This document shows positions 8,894 to 18,488 of a stretch of DNA of 64,000 nucleotides, piece after piece. Position numbers and translations under genes: made by a program. The stretch's first letter is position 1, and the number at the start of each line of letters is the position of its first letter. Under the pieces are notes generated by a model. It was not told the DNA's origin and made no database searches. It saw only the letters and a program-made list of their open reading frames with translations. The DNA is from CAZUHB01 sp964620445. GTDB taxonomy: Bacteria; Planctomycetota; B15-G4; CAYZWU01. The stretch lies in contig CAZUHB010000006.1 in the NCBI GenBank assembly GCA_964620445.1, positions 1 through 64,000 of the forward strand, read 5' to 3'.

Positions 8894-9411
8894 ACAAGAC
8901 GTTCTGCAACTTTGCGGCCATTACCGGTCTCTTCCCCTCTAACCGATCTCGCCGGAGCTTTGGCTGAGAAAAACGGGAACAGGGGAAATCTCATTACCAC
9001 CTGTCAAGGTTCGAGTTCTGGCGGTTCTTGATCGCGGGGTATTTTTTTGATCGGCCCGTCCGGACGGTGAGTCCCGGCGACGCAACTCTTCCGAGAGCAG
9101 CCAATCTGGCAGAGCGGTTCGGAGCCGCCCCCCGGAATGGCAGGGTTCACGCCCCGGCGGTGTGCCGATGACGAAGGGAGGAACGTTTTTTTTCGGGGCA
9201 CCCTGCCCCTTGCGGCGTCGATGGGAGGGGTGGACTTCACCCGTCCTCCAGAATCTTCGTTTCAACAATTTTTCGTCGGCAGCGCTCGATCGATCGAAGA
9301 ATGGCCAGAATCTTTTGCACTCCGTCGCTTCAGATTTCGCTGTAACGAGTGGTGTTGATCATTTCACCTTCCATTCTCGATCGAGAGAGGCTCCTTTGAG
9401 GAGGACCGGCC
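8894..9411. other. divergent intergenic region
   Basis: Separates the sigma-like gene (minus) from the triple beta-helix gene (plus), so it must hold both promoters. Open frames here are short and lack protein-like composition. I could not assign promoter boxes with confidence. Confidence 0.5.
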
Positions 9412-12400
9412 ATGTTCAGGGTCATCTTTTACATCTTCTCTGTTCTTTCCCTTCTCGGCACTGCTCACAGCGCCACCGTCACGGTTCCGGACGACTACAG
9501 CACGATTCAGGCCGCCATCAACGCGGCCGGCAATCACGACACGGTTCTGGTCAAACCGGGTACATACGTGGAGAACATCGACTTTTCAGGGAAAGCCATC
9601 ACTGTTCGGAGTGAATCCGGACCGGAGGTGACAACGATCGATGGGAATCAGGCCGGGAGCGTGGTCCGCTTCATCAACAGCGAGGACGATGAATCGGTCC
9701 TGGAAGGTTTCACGATCACCAATGGAACGGGGACCTACAAGCCTTCCGAGGGCTACTTCGGCGGTGGAATTTATTGCGAACTGACGAGGCCAACGATCAC
9801 CGGTAACATTGTCACCGCAAACGGGGCCGACAGTGGGGGTGGCATCTTCTGCAGGTATCCTTCCTCTCTTCCTGGATCGAATAACATCTCGAATAACACC
9901 ATTTCGGGAAATACCGGAGAGGGTATCGTGGCCGGTTGCATTCATATTTCCAACAACACGATCGTGGGCAACGATACGGGAATCCTGTGCCTGGATGCCG
10001 ACTCGACACTAATCGAAGGCAACATCATTACTGGAAACACCGCCTGCGGAATCAGCTCTGTCGATTCTGTTTTCGTGGAGATAGATGATAACGTCATCAC
10101 TGACAATGGCAGCCACGGGATCGGCCTCGCTGATGACACCTACAGACCCATCATGACGAACAACCTCGTCGTTTCGAATTCGGGAGCCGGGATCTCCTGC
10201 GTAAATACGTTCAAATCGGTGATCACCAGCAACACTCTTCACGATAATTCGATGGCCGGTGTTTACGCCTCCTACGCGGAGGTGGACATCATCAACAGCA
10301 TCATCTGGCAGAACAGCGTGCACACGCAGGCGGAGATCTGGCTGATGGATCAGGCTGTCGTGGATATCAGCTACTCCGACGTGGAAGAAGGATTGTCCGG
10401 CGTCTGGGTCGATTCCGGCTGCACCCTCAACTGGGGTTCGGGCATGATCGATGACGACCCCCTCTTCTATCGCCCGGAGAACGACTTCTTCTATCTGAGA
10501 CAGGCGCCCTGTCAGCCATATACAACGAATCCCTGCGTCGATACGGGCGATCCCTCCTCGACAATGATCATCGGATCCACCAGAACGGATGGGGTTCAGG
10601 ATTCAGGTGCCGTGGACATGGGCTTTCACTATCCGATCGGTACAGGCACCCTCATTTTCGTCCCTGACGATTACTCCACCATTCAAGATGCCATCGTTGC
10701 TGCTGCCGAGGACGCCGTGGTGATCGTCAGACCGGGGACCTATAACGAAAACATCGACTTCCTCGGTAAGGCGATCACGGTCCTGAGCGAAAAAGGTCCC
10801 TATTCCACGATCATCGACGGACAGGGAGCGGGCAGTGTCGTGGCCCTGGCCAACGGGGAGGGCGCGGACACGGTTCTGGACGGCTTCACGCTCACAAACG
10901 GCAATTCTTTCTACGGCGGCGGGATCTACTGCATGAACGCGACATCGGTGATCAGAAACAACGTGTTCAAGAACAACACCGCGACCTCCCGCGGCGGCGG
11001 GATCTACTGTCGCGGCAGCGACCTGACGCTCTTCAACAACCTCTTCTTCGGCAACCAGGCCGGGGACGAAGGGGGCGGTATTTGCTGCTGGGGGGGCTCG
11101 CCAGTCATCACGAACGGCACCTTCCACATGAACAGCGCCCACGAGGGCGGCGCGGTCTTTAACAGCATCTCCGCCTCCCCGGTGATCACGAGCTCGATCC
11201 TCTGGAACAACTTCGCTCCCGTGGGGCATGAAATGAGCGGAGGCAACCCCGTGGTCACCTACTGCGACATCGAGGAGGACTGGCCGGGCACAGGCAACAT
11301 CGACGCGAATCCGCTCTTTGTCATTGGCCCGCGGGGGGACTACTATCTCGGTCAGATCGCGGCAGGCGATCCGGGGGAGAGCCCCTGCGTCAACGCGGGC
11401 GATCCTCTCTCCGGCCCGATAGACGGCACAACGAGACGGGACGGGGAGACCGATGCCGGTGTTGTCGACATGGGGTTTCACTATCCGGACGCGCTCTATG
11501 TCCCCGGTGGTTATTCCACGATTCAGAACGCCATCGACGCTGCACTCGACGGTGACATCGTGATCGTGAGGCCGGGGACCTATCTCGAAAACATCGATTT
11601 CGCCGGCAAGGATATCACCGTGCGGAGCGAGCAAGGGGCGGCCGTGACCATCATCGACGGCGCGCAAAATGGAAGCGTGGTCACATGCGTGGGCGGTGAA
11701 ACGAACGTTGCCGTGCTCTCCGGATTCACCTTGACCAACGGCTCTGCCGACAGGGGCGGCGGGATCAACATTGATCAACAGTCTTCGCTGACGATCACCA
11801 ACAATGTGGTCATCGGCAACCAGGCTGTCTGGGCAGGCGGAGGAATCCACTGCAGCGATTCCGTCGATCCGATGATCGCGAGCAACGTCATCTCCGACAA
11901 TTCTGCCTATCAAGGCGCCGGTCTCCACGTCTGGCTCTCATCGAACGCGGTCATCGCCAACAATCTGATCTACCAGAACAGCGCCGGCCACGAAGGCGGG
12001 GGACTGTTTCAGTCGGAATCGGTGCTGACCATCGAGAACACCCTCATCGCCGCCAACTCTGCCGGTCATGGGGGCGGTGTGTCCGCGTGGAAGTCGAACG
12101 CGGACATTGTCAACACACTCATTGCTTATAACCAGGCCGATTATGGCGGGGGGATGCACTGCAATTACCTGTGCAGTCAGGATCTCGTCAACTGTACGAT
12201 CAGCGCCAATACGGCCGTTATTGACGGCGGCGGGGTTCACTGTTCGCGTGGCAGCGCCTTGAGTGCGACCAATTCGATATTCTGGGGCGATACTGCCGCG
12301 GCAGGGCCCGAGATCTGGATCGGCACGGCGTCCGATCCATCCACGGTGAATATCGATTACACCGATCTGGAAGGCGGCCAAACCGCGGTTCATGTGGAGC

Positions 12401-12930
12401 CTGGCTGCACTCTCACCTGGGGCAGTGGAATGATCGACGCCGATCCCCTCTTTGTCGATCCCTCCAGTGGAGACTTGCACCTGACCTGGACTTCGCCCTG
12501 CCGCGAGGCTGGGAACAACGCGGCCGTGACCGCGGCCGTTGATTTCGAGGGCGATCCGCGCCTCCAGTGGGTCGTGGATCTGGGTTGGGACGAGTTCTAC
12601 TATCATCTTTACCACACGGGCGCGGTGGTGCCGGGGCAACCGGTCGAGCTCAAGTTCGTGGGGCAGCCTTCGGCACCGGTGACGCTTTTTGTCGGCGAGG
12701 TTCTGGTCAATCCGCCGTACTCCACGCAACACGGTCTCTACTGGCTCGAATGGCCGCCCCTGTGGTACAGCACCGTGGGCACGGTTCCCGGTAATGGGGT
12801 GCTCGTGCTTCCCGTCAACGTACCAGCGAGCTGGAGTGCCGGCGAGGTGCACCCATTGCAGGCACTCATCGGATACTGGGGAGGGGCGTATACTCAACTG
12901 ACCAATCCCGCCTTGCTGCTTGTCGAGTAA
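9412..12930 (+). CDS. secreted triple right-handed beta-helix protein
   Basis: A 1172-residue exported protein. After a signal peptide (MFRVIFYIFSVLSLLGTAHS) it carries three tandem parallel beta-helix units starting near residues 23, 414 and 693. Each opens with a VPDDYSTIQxAIxAA-like motif and a PGTYxENIDFxGKxITV segment, followed by coils rich in GGGI, NN and ITNN (pectate-lyase/NosD-type repeats). The last ~105 residues (GAVVPGQPVELKFVGQP onward, ending LTNPALLLVE) are a module shared with the proteins at 36779 and 46540. A role in binding or cleaving polysaccharide is typical of the fold, but no catalytic residues can be assigned. GAGGAGG seven bases before the ATG supports the start. 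The three units probably arose by internal duplication. Confidence 0.88.
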   Translation: MFRVIFYIFSVLSLLGTAHSATVTVPDDYSTIQAAINAAGNHDTVLVKPGTYVENIDFSGKAITVRSESGPEVTTIDGNQAGSVVRFINSEDDESVLEGFTITNGTGTYKPSEGYFGGGIYCELTRPTITGNIVTANGADSGGGIFCRYPSSLPGSNNISNNTISGNTGEGIVAGCIHISNNTIVGNDTGILCLDADSTLIEGNIITGNTACGISSVDSVFVEIDDNVITDNGSHGIGLADDTYRPIMTNNLVVSNSGAGISCVNTFKSVITSNTLHDNSMAGVYASYAEVDIINSIIWQNSVHTQAEIWLMDQAVVDISYSDVEEGLSGVWVDSGCTLNWGSGMIDDDPLFYRPENDFFYLRQAPCQPYTTNPCVDTGDPSSTMIIGSTRTDGVQDSGAVDMGFHYPIGTGTLIFVPDDYSTIQDAIVAAAEDAVVIVRPGTYNENIDFLGKAITVLSEKGPYSTIIDGQGAGSVVALANGEGADTVLDGFTLTNGNSFYGGGIYCMNATSVIRNNVFKNNTATSRGGGIYCRGSDLTLFNNLFFGNQAGDEGGGICCWGGSPVITNGTFHMNSAHEGGAVFNSISASPVITSSILWNNFAPVGHEMSGGNPVVTYCDIEEDWPGTGNIDANPLFVIGPRGDYYLGQIAAGDPGESPCVNAGDPLSGPIDGTTRRDGETDAGVVDMGFHYPDALYVPGGYSTIQNAIDAALDGDIVIVRPGTYLENIDFAGKDITVRSEQGAAVTIIDGAQNGSVVTCVGGETNVAVLSGFTLTNGSADRGGGINIDQQSSLTITNNVVIGNQAVWAGGGIHCSDSVDPMIASNVISDNSAYQGAGLHVWLSSNAVIANNLIYQNSAGHEGGGLFQSESVLTIENTLIAANSAGHGGGVSAWKSNADIVNTLIAYNQADYGGGMHCNYLCSQDLVNCTISANTAVIDGGGVHCSRGSALSATNSIFWGDTAAAGPEIWIGTASDPSTVNIDYTDLEGGQTAVHVEPGCTLTWGSGMIDADPLFVDPSSGDLHLTWTSPCREAGNNAAVTAAVDFEGDPRLQWVVDLGWDEFYYHLYHTGAVVPGQPVELKFVGQPSAPVTLFVGEVLVNPPYSTQHGLYWLEWPPLWYSTVGTVPGNGVLVLPVNVPASWSAGEVHPLQALIGYWGGAYTQLTNPALLLVE

Positions 12931-12981
12931 GGTTTCGGAGGGAGTGTCAAGGTTCTGTCACGCTTCAATTGATCGAGTGGC

Positions 12982-13008
12982 CCATCGCTGGTCAATCACC
13001 GGCGATGG
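12982..13008 (+). terminator. inverted repeat after the beta-helix gene
   Basis: CCATCGC-t-GGT, loop CAATC, ACC-g-GCGATGG makes a ten-pair stem with one internal mismatch, 50 nt past the stop at 12930. There is no U-tract, so a factor-dependent terminator or RNA-stabilising hairpin is as likely as an intrinsic terminator. Confidence 0.4.
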
Positions 13009-13185
13009 ACCGCTTGCGTGATCGAAGTACGAGAGGATCAGGACACGGCCATTTATTCGACCTGCAGGAACTCGACGAACTCATGCTCTCCTTGATCCCA
13101 AAACCCAGCTGACAAACACGGTTTTTCGCCGTATCATACGACCAATCGAGCCGCCTCCGGCATCGATCCGAGGGAGGGAGGCCCC

Positions 13186-16116
13186 GTGGCTGAAAAAGAT
13201 GATAAAAGCGATCGGACGCCGGAAGAGATCGATTTGTTGAGCGAGTCATCGAGTCCCACCGCGGGCGGAACCCCCCAGGTCGTCGGCGATTTCCGAATCA
13301 TCAGGGAAATTGGCAGAGGAGGGATGGGGACCGTCTACGAGGCCGAACAGGTCTCCCTCAAGCGTAAGGTGGCGCTCAAGCTCATGCCCCCTCATTTGAG
13401 TTTCTCCGATGACGCTGTGCAGAAGTTCCGCCGCGAGGCCGAGGCGGGCGGTCGGCAACATCATCCCTATATTGTCGCGGTCCATTCCGTTGGCGAGCAC
13501 GAGGGGATTCACTACATCGCGCAGGAGCTCGTCGAAGAAGGCTATACACTGTCGGACAGACTCTCGGAAATCGACGAGAGAAAGACGCGGCGATTTGATT
13601 ATTTCAAGGACGTGGCGAGACTGACGTCGAAAGTCGCCGATGCCTTGCACCATGCCCACACGGTCGGTGTGATCCACAGGGATATCAAGCCTTCCAATAT
13701 CCTGTTGACAGCGGACGGAAATCCAAAGGTCACCGATTTCGGCCTGGCAAAAATCGAAGATGCCCTGGCTCTGTCGCGGACTGGTGATTTTGCGGGGACG
13801 CCCTTCTACATGTCTCCCGAGCAGGCTGCAAGCAAGCGGATAGGGATCGATCACAGAACGGATATTTTTTCTCTCGGCGTGACCCTCTATGAGATGATGA
13901 CGTTGAAACGTCCCTTTGACGGACGGACCTCCCAGGAAGTACTCAAGAAGATCCTGCTTCAGGAACCGACCTTTCCCCGAAAGATCAACGATAGAATACC
14001 TCGCGATCTGGCGGTCATTTGCCTGGCCGCCATGGAGAAAGAACCGGAACGAAGATACGAGACCATGGCGGATTTCAGCGACGACCTGAATCGCTTCATC
14101 GCGGGAGAGGCGATCAGAGCACGTCCTTCGGGCCCATTCAGAAAGACCTGGATGCGCCTTCGACGTAATCCTGTCGTGAGCGTTGCGTGTTTCGTATGCT
14201 TCATCTCCATCATGGCGTTGATCGTTGTCTTGTCCCGCCCCGAGCCTGAAAACAAAGAGCTGGCCTTTTTCGAATCAGTGGAACAGAGAATTTCTCGTTG
14301 TAAAGGGAATGAGGAACTCCTTGGGAAGCTCCTCGACGATCTTCTTGCCGGCAGGAAGACCATGGCCGGACATTTGCAGCCCAAGTTGACCGAACTCGAG
14401 GATCGCATCAGGAAAGAATTGCGCTACGCGAAGCCGGCGGCCAGAAAGGCTCTGCGCGTTGTGGCGAAGATCGAATCGGAGCTTCCGCAAATCCTGTCTG
14501 ACCATGGAAAGCTACAGGATTCTCTGATCGAACTTTCCGAGCACCATGAAAATCTACCGGCGGAAGAAGCGCTTCGAGCGGCCAATCTCGAAATGCGTTT
14601 GATAAACGGCCGGCAGGACGTTCCCCTCCGAAAATTTTTGAATGACGATAAGCGCCTCGAGGACGTGGACAACACGCTCATGAGACGTCTCACTCTCTGC
14701 AGGGACGGTGAACTGCGATTCGCAATATGCGAGTCCATCGAAACGCTCGCCCGGGATTTTGAAAACGGATCGAACATCGACGATGAAAAGCAGCGACTGG
14801 CGGATGAAGGCTTTTCGTTCCTGGGGGAGGAGGAATTCCTGTGCGAAGGTATATCGAACAAAACGCGAATCTACGTTCATGACAAGAGCGGTCTCGAATT
14901 CGTTCGTGTACCGGCCGGCATTTTCCTGATGGGTTCCTCGGATGATGAAAAAGGTCGCAGCGTTGACGAGAATCCTCGGCACCCCGTGCTGATAGAGCCT
15001 TTTCTACTTTGCAGAAAAGAAATCTCGATCGAGGATCATGAAGAGATCAAAAGGAAAGTCCTCTCGTCGCAATCAGAGGACCTGGCAAAAACGAACGCGG
15101 GCGATGGAACTGTTTTGAATTGGGAAGCAAGTTCCGAATTCTGCAAAGCTCTTGACCTTCGATTGCCGACCGAAGCGGAATGGGAATACGCGTGCAGAGC
15201 GGGCACCAAGACACCCTTCTTCTTTGGCGGAGTCGACTCGACCGCTGAGATTTATGCTCGTTACTGCAACGGGTATGGGGGCGATGGCTCTCAGGATATT
15301 CAGCATCGACAACCAAACGCGTTCGGCCTGTTCGACATGCACGGAAGCCTGTGGGAGTGGTGCCAGGATGATTACCACGACTCCTACTGGAGTGCGCCTT
15401 GGGATGGATCGGCGTGGATAGAATCGTTTTCGCTGGGTCGGGTCATCAGGGGAGGAGCGCGGAACAGCCGCCCTACCGATTGGCGTTCCGCGAATCGTGA
15501 GTATCATGCCGCCAAGGACGCAACCCGTTATCTCCGAAAATATCTCAGCGTTCGTCCAGCACACGATTTGCCGATAAAGGTCTTCAAATTACCTCGAAGG
15601 GATTCTCCGAAGTGGATCACGAAAGCGGGTGGCCTGTTCGGTACGGAAGATGGACAGAATGCCGTATTTGCGACCGGCATTGCTGATTTTTCTCCGAGTA
15701 CCGAGTCCATGAGAAAGGAAGCGCGACTCAGTGCGACCGACGCGATAACGATGATCTCGCATGTGACGATGAGGAACATGTTCGTAACCCTGACCCGCGA
15801 AGTGATGACGTCCGAGAGTTTCTCCATGAATCCTACCCGCTTTGAAACACTCTCCTTTGACGACGCGAAAAACTTCGCCTCGAGATCGTACGAGATCGAT
15901 AGTTTCAGGGATCCCCAATTTCAGACGGTTTTTCTTCTCCTTTGCTGTGACTTGGACAGCGCTTTTTACAGCCAATTTTCAGCGACCGCCTTGAAATCTC
16001 TCCAAGAACATCTTGGTGGTTACGAAGACGAAGAGAGAGAGAAGATTCTCGACAAAATCCGCTCCCACATCGCGGGCCTGAAAAAACAAGAGAATCCCCT
16101 GTTCGTCGTCGAGTAG
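13186..16116 (+). CDS. membrane serine/threonine kinase fused to an FGE/sulfatase-modifying-like domain
   Basis: A 976-residue protein. The kinase domain spans about 35-315 (IGRGGMGTVYEA, HRDIKPSNILL near 164, DFGLAK, GTPFYMSPEQ). A transmembrane helix (~330-350, VACFVCFISIMALIVVL) and a helical stretch precede an FGE-sulfatase domain at ~565-790 (GLEFVRVPAGIFLMGSS, LRLPTEAEWEYACRAG, GLFDMHGSLWEWCQDD). Where true formylglycine-generating enzymes carry their Cys pair, this reads GGARNSRPTDWRSANRE with no Cys, so it is probably a ligand-binding rather than oxidising domain. The C-terminal ~180 residues (AVFATGIADFSP) vaguely recall LPP20-type domains. The start is GTG with GGGAGG upstream. Unlike the other four kinases here it has no adjacent ECF gene. 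Confidence 0.9.
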   Translation: MAEKDDKSDRTPEEIDLLSESSSPTAGGTPQVVGDFRIIREIGRGGMGTVYEAEQVSLKRKVALKLMPPHLSFSDDAVQKFRREAEAGGRQHHPYIVAVHSVGEHEGIHYIAQELVEEGYTLSDRLSEIDERKTRRFDYFKDVARLTSKVADALHHAHTVGVIHRDIKPSNILLTADGNPKVTDFGLAKIEDALALSRTGDFAGTPFYMSPEQAASKRIGIDHRTDIFSLGVTLYEMMTLKRPFDGRTSQEVLKKILLQEPTFPRKINDRIPRDLAVICLAAMEKEPERRYETMADFSDDLNRFIAGEAIRARPSGPFRKTWMRLRRNPVVSVACFVCFISIMALIVVLSRPEPENKELAFFESVEQRISRCKGNEELLGKLLDDLLAGRKTMAGHLQPKLTELEDRIRKELRYAKPAARKALRVVAKIESELPQILSDHGKLQDSLIELSEHHENLPAEEALRAANLEMRLINGRQDVPLRKFLNDDKRLEDVDNTLMRRLTLCRDGELRFAICESIETLARDFENGSNIDDEKQRLADEGFSFLGEEEFLCEGISNKTRIYVHDKSGLEFVRVPAGIFLMGSSDDEKGRSVDENPRHPVLIEPFLLCRKEISIEDHEEIKRKVLSSQSEDLAKTNAGDGTVLNWEASSEFCKALDLRLPTEAEWEYACRAGTKTPFFFGGVDSTAEIYARYCNGYGGDGSQDIQHRQPNAFGLFDMHGSLWEWCQDDYHDSYWSAPWDGSAWIESFSLGRVIRGGARNSRPTDWRSANREYHAAKDATRYLRKYLSVRPAHDLPIKVFKLPRRDSPKWITKAGGLFGTEDGQNAVFATGIADFSPSTESMRKEARLSATDAITMISHVTMRNMFVTLTREVMTSESFSMNPTRFETLSFDDAKNFASRSYEIDSFRDPQFQTVFLLLCCDLDSAFYSQFSATALKSLQEHLGGYEDEEREKILDKIRSHIAGLKKQENPLFVVE

Positions 16117-16333
16117 TGATCCTTCCCCTGTCGGAACGGGAACCAATTTTCCTTCGGCCCCGAATCGTGGCTTCACATTCCGTGCCGGTATGAATCGCGG
16201 TTGTTTCTTTCCCTCGGTGTCATCGGAGGTCGATACTTCCACGATCCGTTCTGTTATTTTATGTGGATTCCGATTGTGAACGATCCCGCCGTTCGGGAAA
16301 CAAATCTTCTGCTCCAGATCGGGAAGGAACCAA

Positions 16334-18400
16334 ATGAAAACGCCCGCCTTGCTCGTACTGATGCTCGTCGTTCCATGTCTGTTCGCGGATCTCCGCGCCG
16401 ATGACCCGATCATGCACTGGGATTTCGAGAAAACCGACGGCGCTTACACGATCGGAAAGGTCTCCGGCTGCGCCGACAGCCTGGAAGGTAATTACCTGCC
16501 GGCCGGAGGCGTGAGAGGCAAAGGTCTGAGACTCGACGGGTTCACCGCTTGCGTGAGACGGTCGCCGGAGAACGTCGTGTCGCCGAAGAGAGACTTCACC
16601 GTCGAAGCCTGGGTCGCGCTGGGCGGCTATCCCTGGAACTGGTGCCCCGTGCTCACCACAGAATCGGACGAGGTCACGGGGTTCCGCCTCCTGCTCGGAC
16701 CGCTGGGACAGGCAGCCCTGCAGGTGGCGATCGGCGGTGAATGGGTGTCGTGCAGCAGCGAAGCGGAAGCGGTCCCGCTGAGACGGTGGACGCACATCGT
16801 CGGCGTCCACGAGGCGGGCAAGGAGATGAGACTCTACCTCGATGGGCGTCCTGTTGCCTCGGTACACGTCGAAGAACGCGCACCCTTTCCGGAAGAATCG
16901 GAATGCCTGATCGGGATGGTCGCATTCCCCGAAAAGCCGTCGGATATCCATCGCACGTGGGGAACCATCCCGACCTACTTCGGAATCGACGGCATTCTGG
17001 ATGAGATCAAGGTCTACAAAACCGCGCTGAGCGCCGCGTCGATCGGTCATGGTTACGATTCCATCCCCCGGCAGTCACCCGATATCTCTCCCCGGAGACT
17101 GCCCGCGATCGACAAACACCCCGGGCGGTTCGGCGCATTCTACACGAAACTGAAATACTATCCCGGCTGGGACAACCTGTGGCCCGTGGAACAGGATCCC
17201 GACATCGTGGTCTGTTTCGAGCGGTCGCCGGTCAAGCTGATCTTCTGGCGCGGTATCAGGTACGGGGGATCATGGGTGTCGGAAAACGAGAACTGGATGA
17301 CCGATCAGAGCGTCGAGGCGTGGGAACACGGCGTGGCCGACCGCGAGGGATGTTTCGAACACATGCAGGATCGCCACTGCAGGTTTTCGCACGTCCGGAT
17401 CATCGAGAATAGCGATGCGCGGGTCGTGGTTCACTGGCGATACGCTCCTGTCAGCGCGTACGACAACACGTGGCACCCCGATCCGAAGACCGGCTGGGAA
17501 TGCTGGATCGACGAGTACTACTACATCTATCCCGATGCGACCGGGATCCGGCGCGTGTCGTGGAAGAAGGGAACTCTCGGCCATCCGCGGCAGTTCCAGG
17601 AGTCGCTCGCGCTGCTGCATCCGGAGCAGGTGATTTCCGATCTGCTCGAGAAGGTCTTCGTCAGGATGGCCGATTACGAAAACAACCGGGCCGAAGGGCT
17701 CTTCGTGGATGACCCGAACAGTCCGCCTTACGGGCCGTTCAGCTGGGACAAGACCTATCCCTACACGATTCAGCAGTACAACTTCAAGTCGCTGCACAAG
17801 CCTTTCATCTGCTTCGAGGAGGGAAACAAGATGTACATCAGGCACAACAGCCTGAGATCCTATGACCGCGCGGGGGGATGCAACCACTTCCCGGTGGGGC
17901 AGGCGCGTTGCGACGGCAGAACAACGAGGACGGCTGACCGGCCGTCCCACTGTTCCGGTTTTCCCATCTCCGATCCGGTGATCAACGAGGACGTCGATCG
18001 CTACTTTTGGTGCGGCCTCTACGGGATGAACGACAGGTCGATCGACGAACTGGTGAAGATCGGCCGATCATGGGCCCATGCGCCCGAGCTGACCGGCCTC
18101 GGTCCCGGCTTCGAGTCGGAAGGTTTCGACAGGAGCCGTCGGTGCTACAGAGTGACGAACACCTCGAGCGCTCTCGGGCCCGTGAGTTTCACGCTGAAAG
18201 GAAGCAAGACGTCTCCCGTGGTCAACCCGGCCATACTCATCCAAGACTGGCCCGCCCGGAAAGTGCGTGTCCTGCTGAACGGAGGAGAATCGGCCGATCA
18301 CGAGAGGGGCGTTCTGTTCCGGCTGGACGGAACGGACTTCATCCTCTTCTTGTGGCATGAGACCGAAGAAGAGGTGCATGTTACCGTGATTCCCGACTAG
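16334..18400 (+). CDS. secreted LamG-domain protein, probably carbohydrate-active
   Basis: A 688-residue exported protein with signal peptide MKTPALLVLMLVVPCLFADL. Residues ~26-235 form a LamG/concanavalin-like jelly roll (FTVEAWVALGGYPW, RRWTHIVGVHEAGKEMRLYL, GILDEIKVYKTALSAA). The remaining ~450 residues are rich in Trp, Tyr, Asp and His (WECWIDEYYYIYPDATG, SRPSHCSGF-like stretches) and look enzymatic, but I cannot place them in a named family. Position next to a propeller/GH29 lipoprotein suggests glycan processing; that is inference. GGAAGGAACCAA precedes the ATG. It converges on the minus-strand glycosidase gene. Confidence 0.8.
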   Translation: MKTPALLVLMLVVPCLFADLRADDPIMHWDFEKTDGAYTIGKVSGCADSLEGNYLPAGGVRGKGLRLDGFTACVRRSPENVVSPKRDFTVEAWVALGGYPWNWCPVLTTESDEVTGFRLLLGPLGQAALQVAIGGEWVSCSSEAEAVPLRRWTHIVGVHEAGKEMRLYLDGRPVASVHVEERAPFPEESECLIGMVAFPEKPSDIHRTWGTIPTYFGIDGILDEIKVYKTALSAASIGHGYDSIPRQSPDISPRRLPAIDKHPGRFGAFYTKLKYYPGWDNLWPVEQDPDIVVCFERSPVKLIFWRGIRYGGSWVSENENWMTDQSVEAWEHGVADREGCFEHMQDRHCRFSHVRIIENSDARVVVHWRYAPVSAYDNTWHPDPKTGWECWIDEYYYIYPDATGIRRVSWKKGTLGHPRQFQESLALLHPEQVISDLLEKVFVRMADYENNRAEGLFVDDPNSPPYGPFSWDKTYPYTIQQYNFKSLHKPFICFEEGNKMYIRHNSLRSYDRAGGCNHFPVGQARCDGRTTRTADRPSHCSGFPISDPVINEDVDRYFWCGLYGMNDRSIDELVKIGRSWAHAPELTGLGPGFESEGFDRSRRCYRVTNTSSALGPVSFTLKGSKTSPVVNPAILIQDWPARKVRVLLNGGESADHERGVLFRLDGTDFILFLWHETEEEVHVTVIPD

Positions 18401-18449
18401 CCCATGACGGCTCCCGATCCCTCTCTTTTCGGGGTTGATGATCACAGCG

Positions 18450-18488
18450 CCCCTATCAAGGGGAGCCAGGATGGCTTTATTATTTTTT
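18450..18488 (+). terminator. intrinsic terminator between convergent genes
   Basis: Two small stems, CCCC-tatcaa-GGGG and AGCC-aggat-GGCT, are followed by the U-rich tract TTTATTATTTTTT on the plus strand. This fits termination of the LamG gene; the tract overlaps the last codons of the convergent gene. Confidence 0.6.

Noticed and set aside
10603..12897. Long minus-strand open frames (441 and 319 codons)
   Set aside because: Antisense to the triple beta-helix gene; the repeat pattern is merely mirrored.
9412..12930. Possible CRISPR-like or satellite DNA repeat
   Set aside because: The periodicity is protein-level beta-helix repetition with variable DNA; no constant repeat with unique spacers occurs anywhere in the window.
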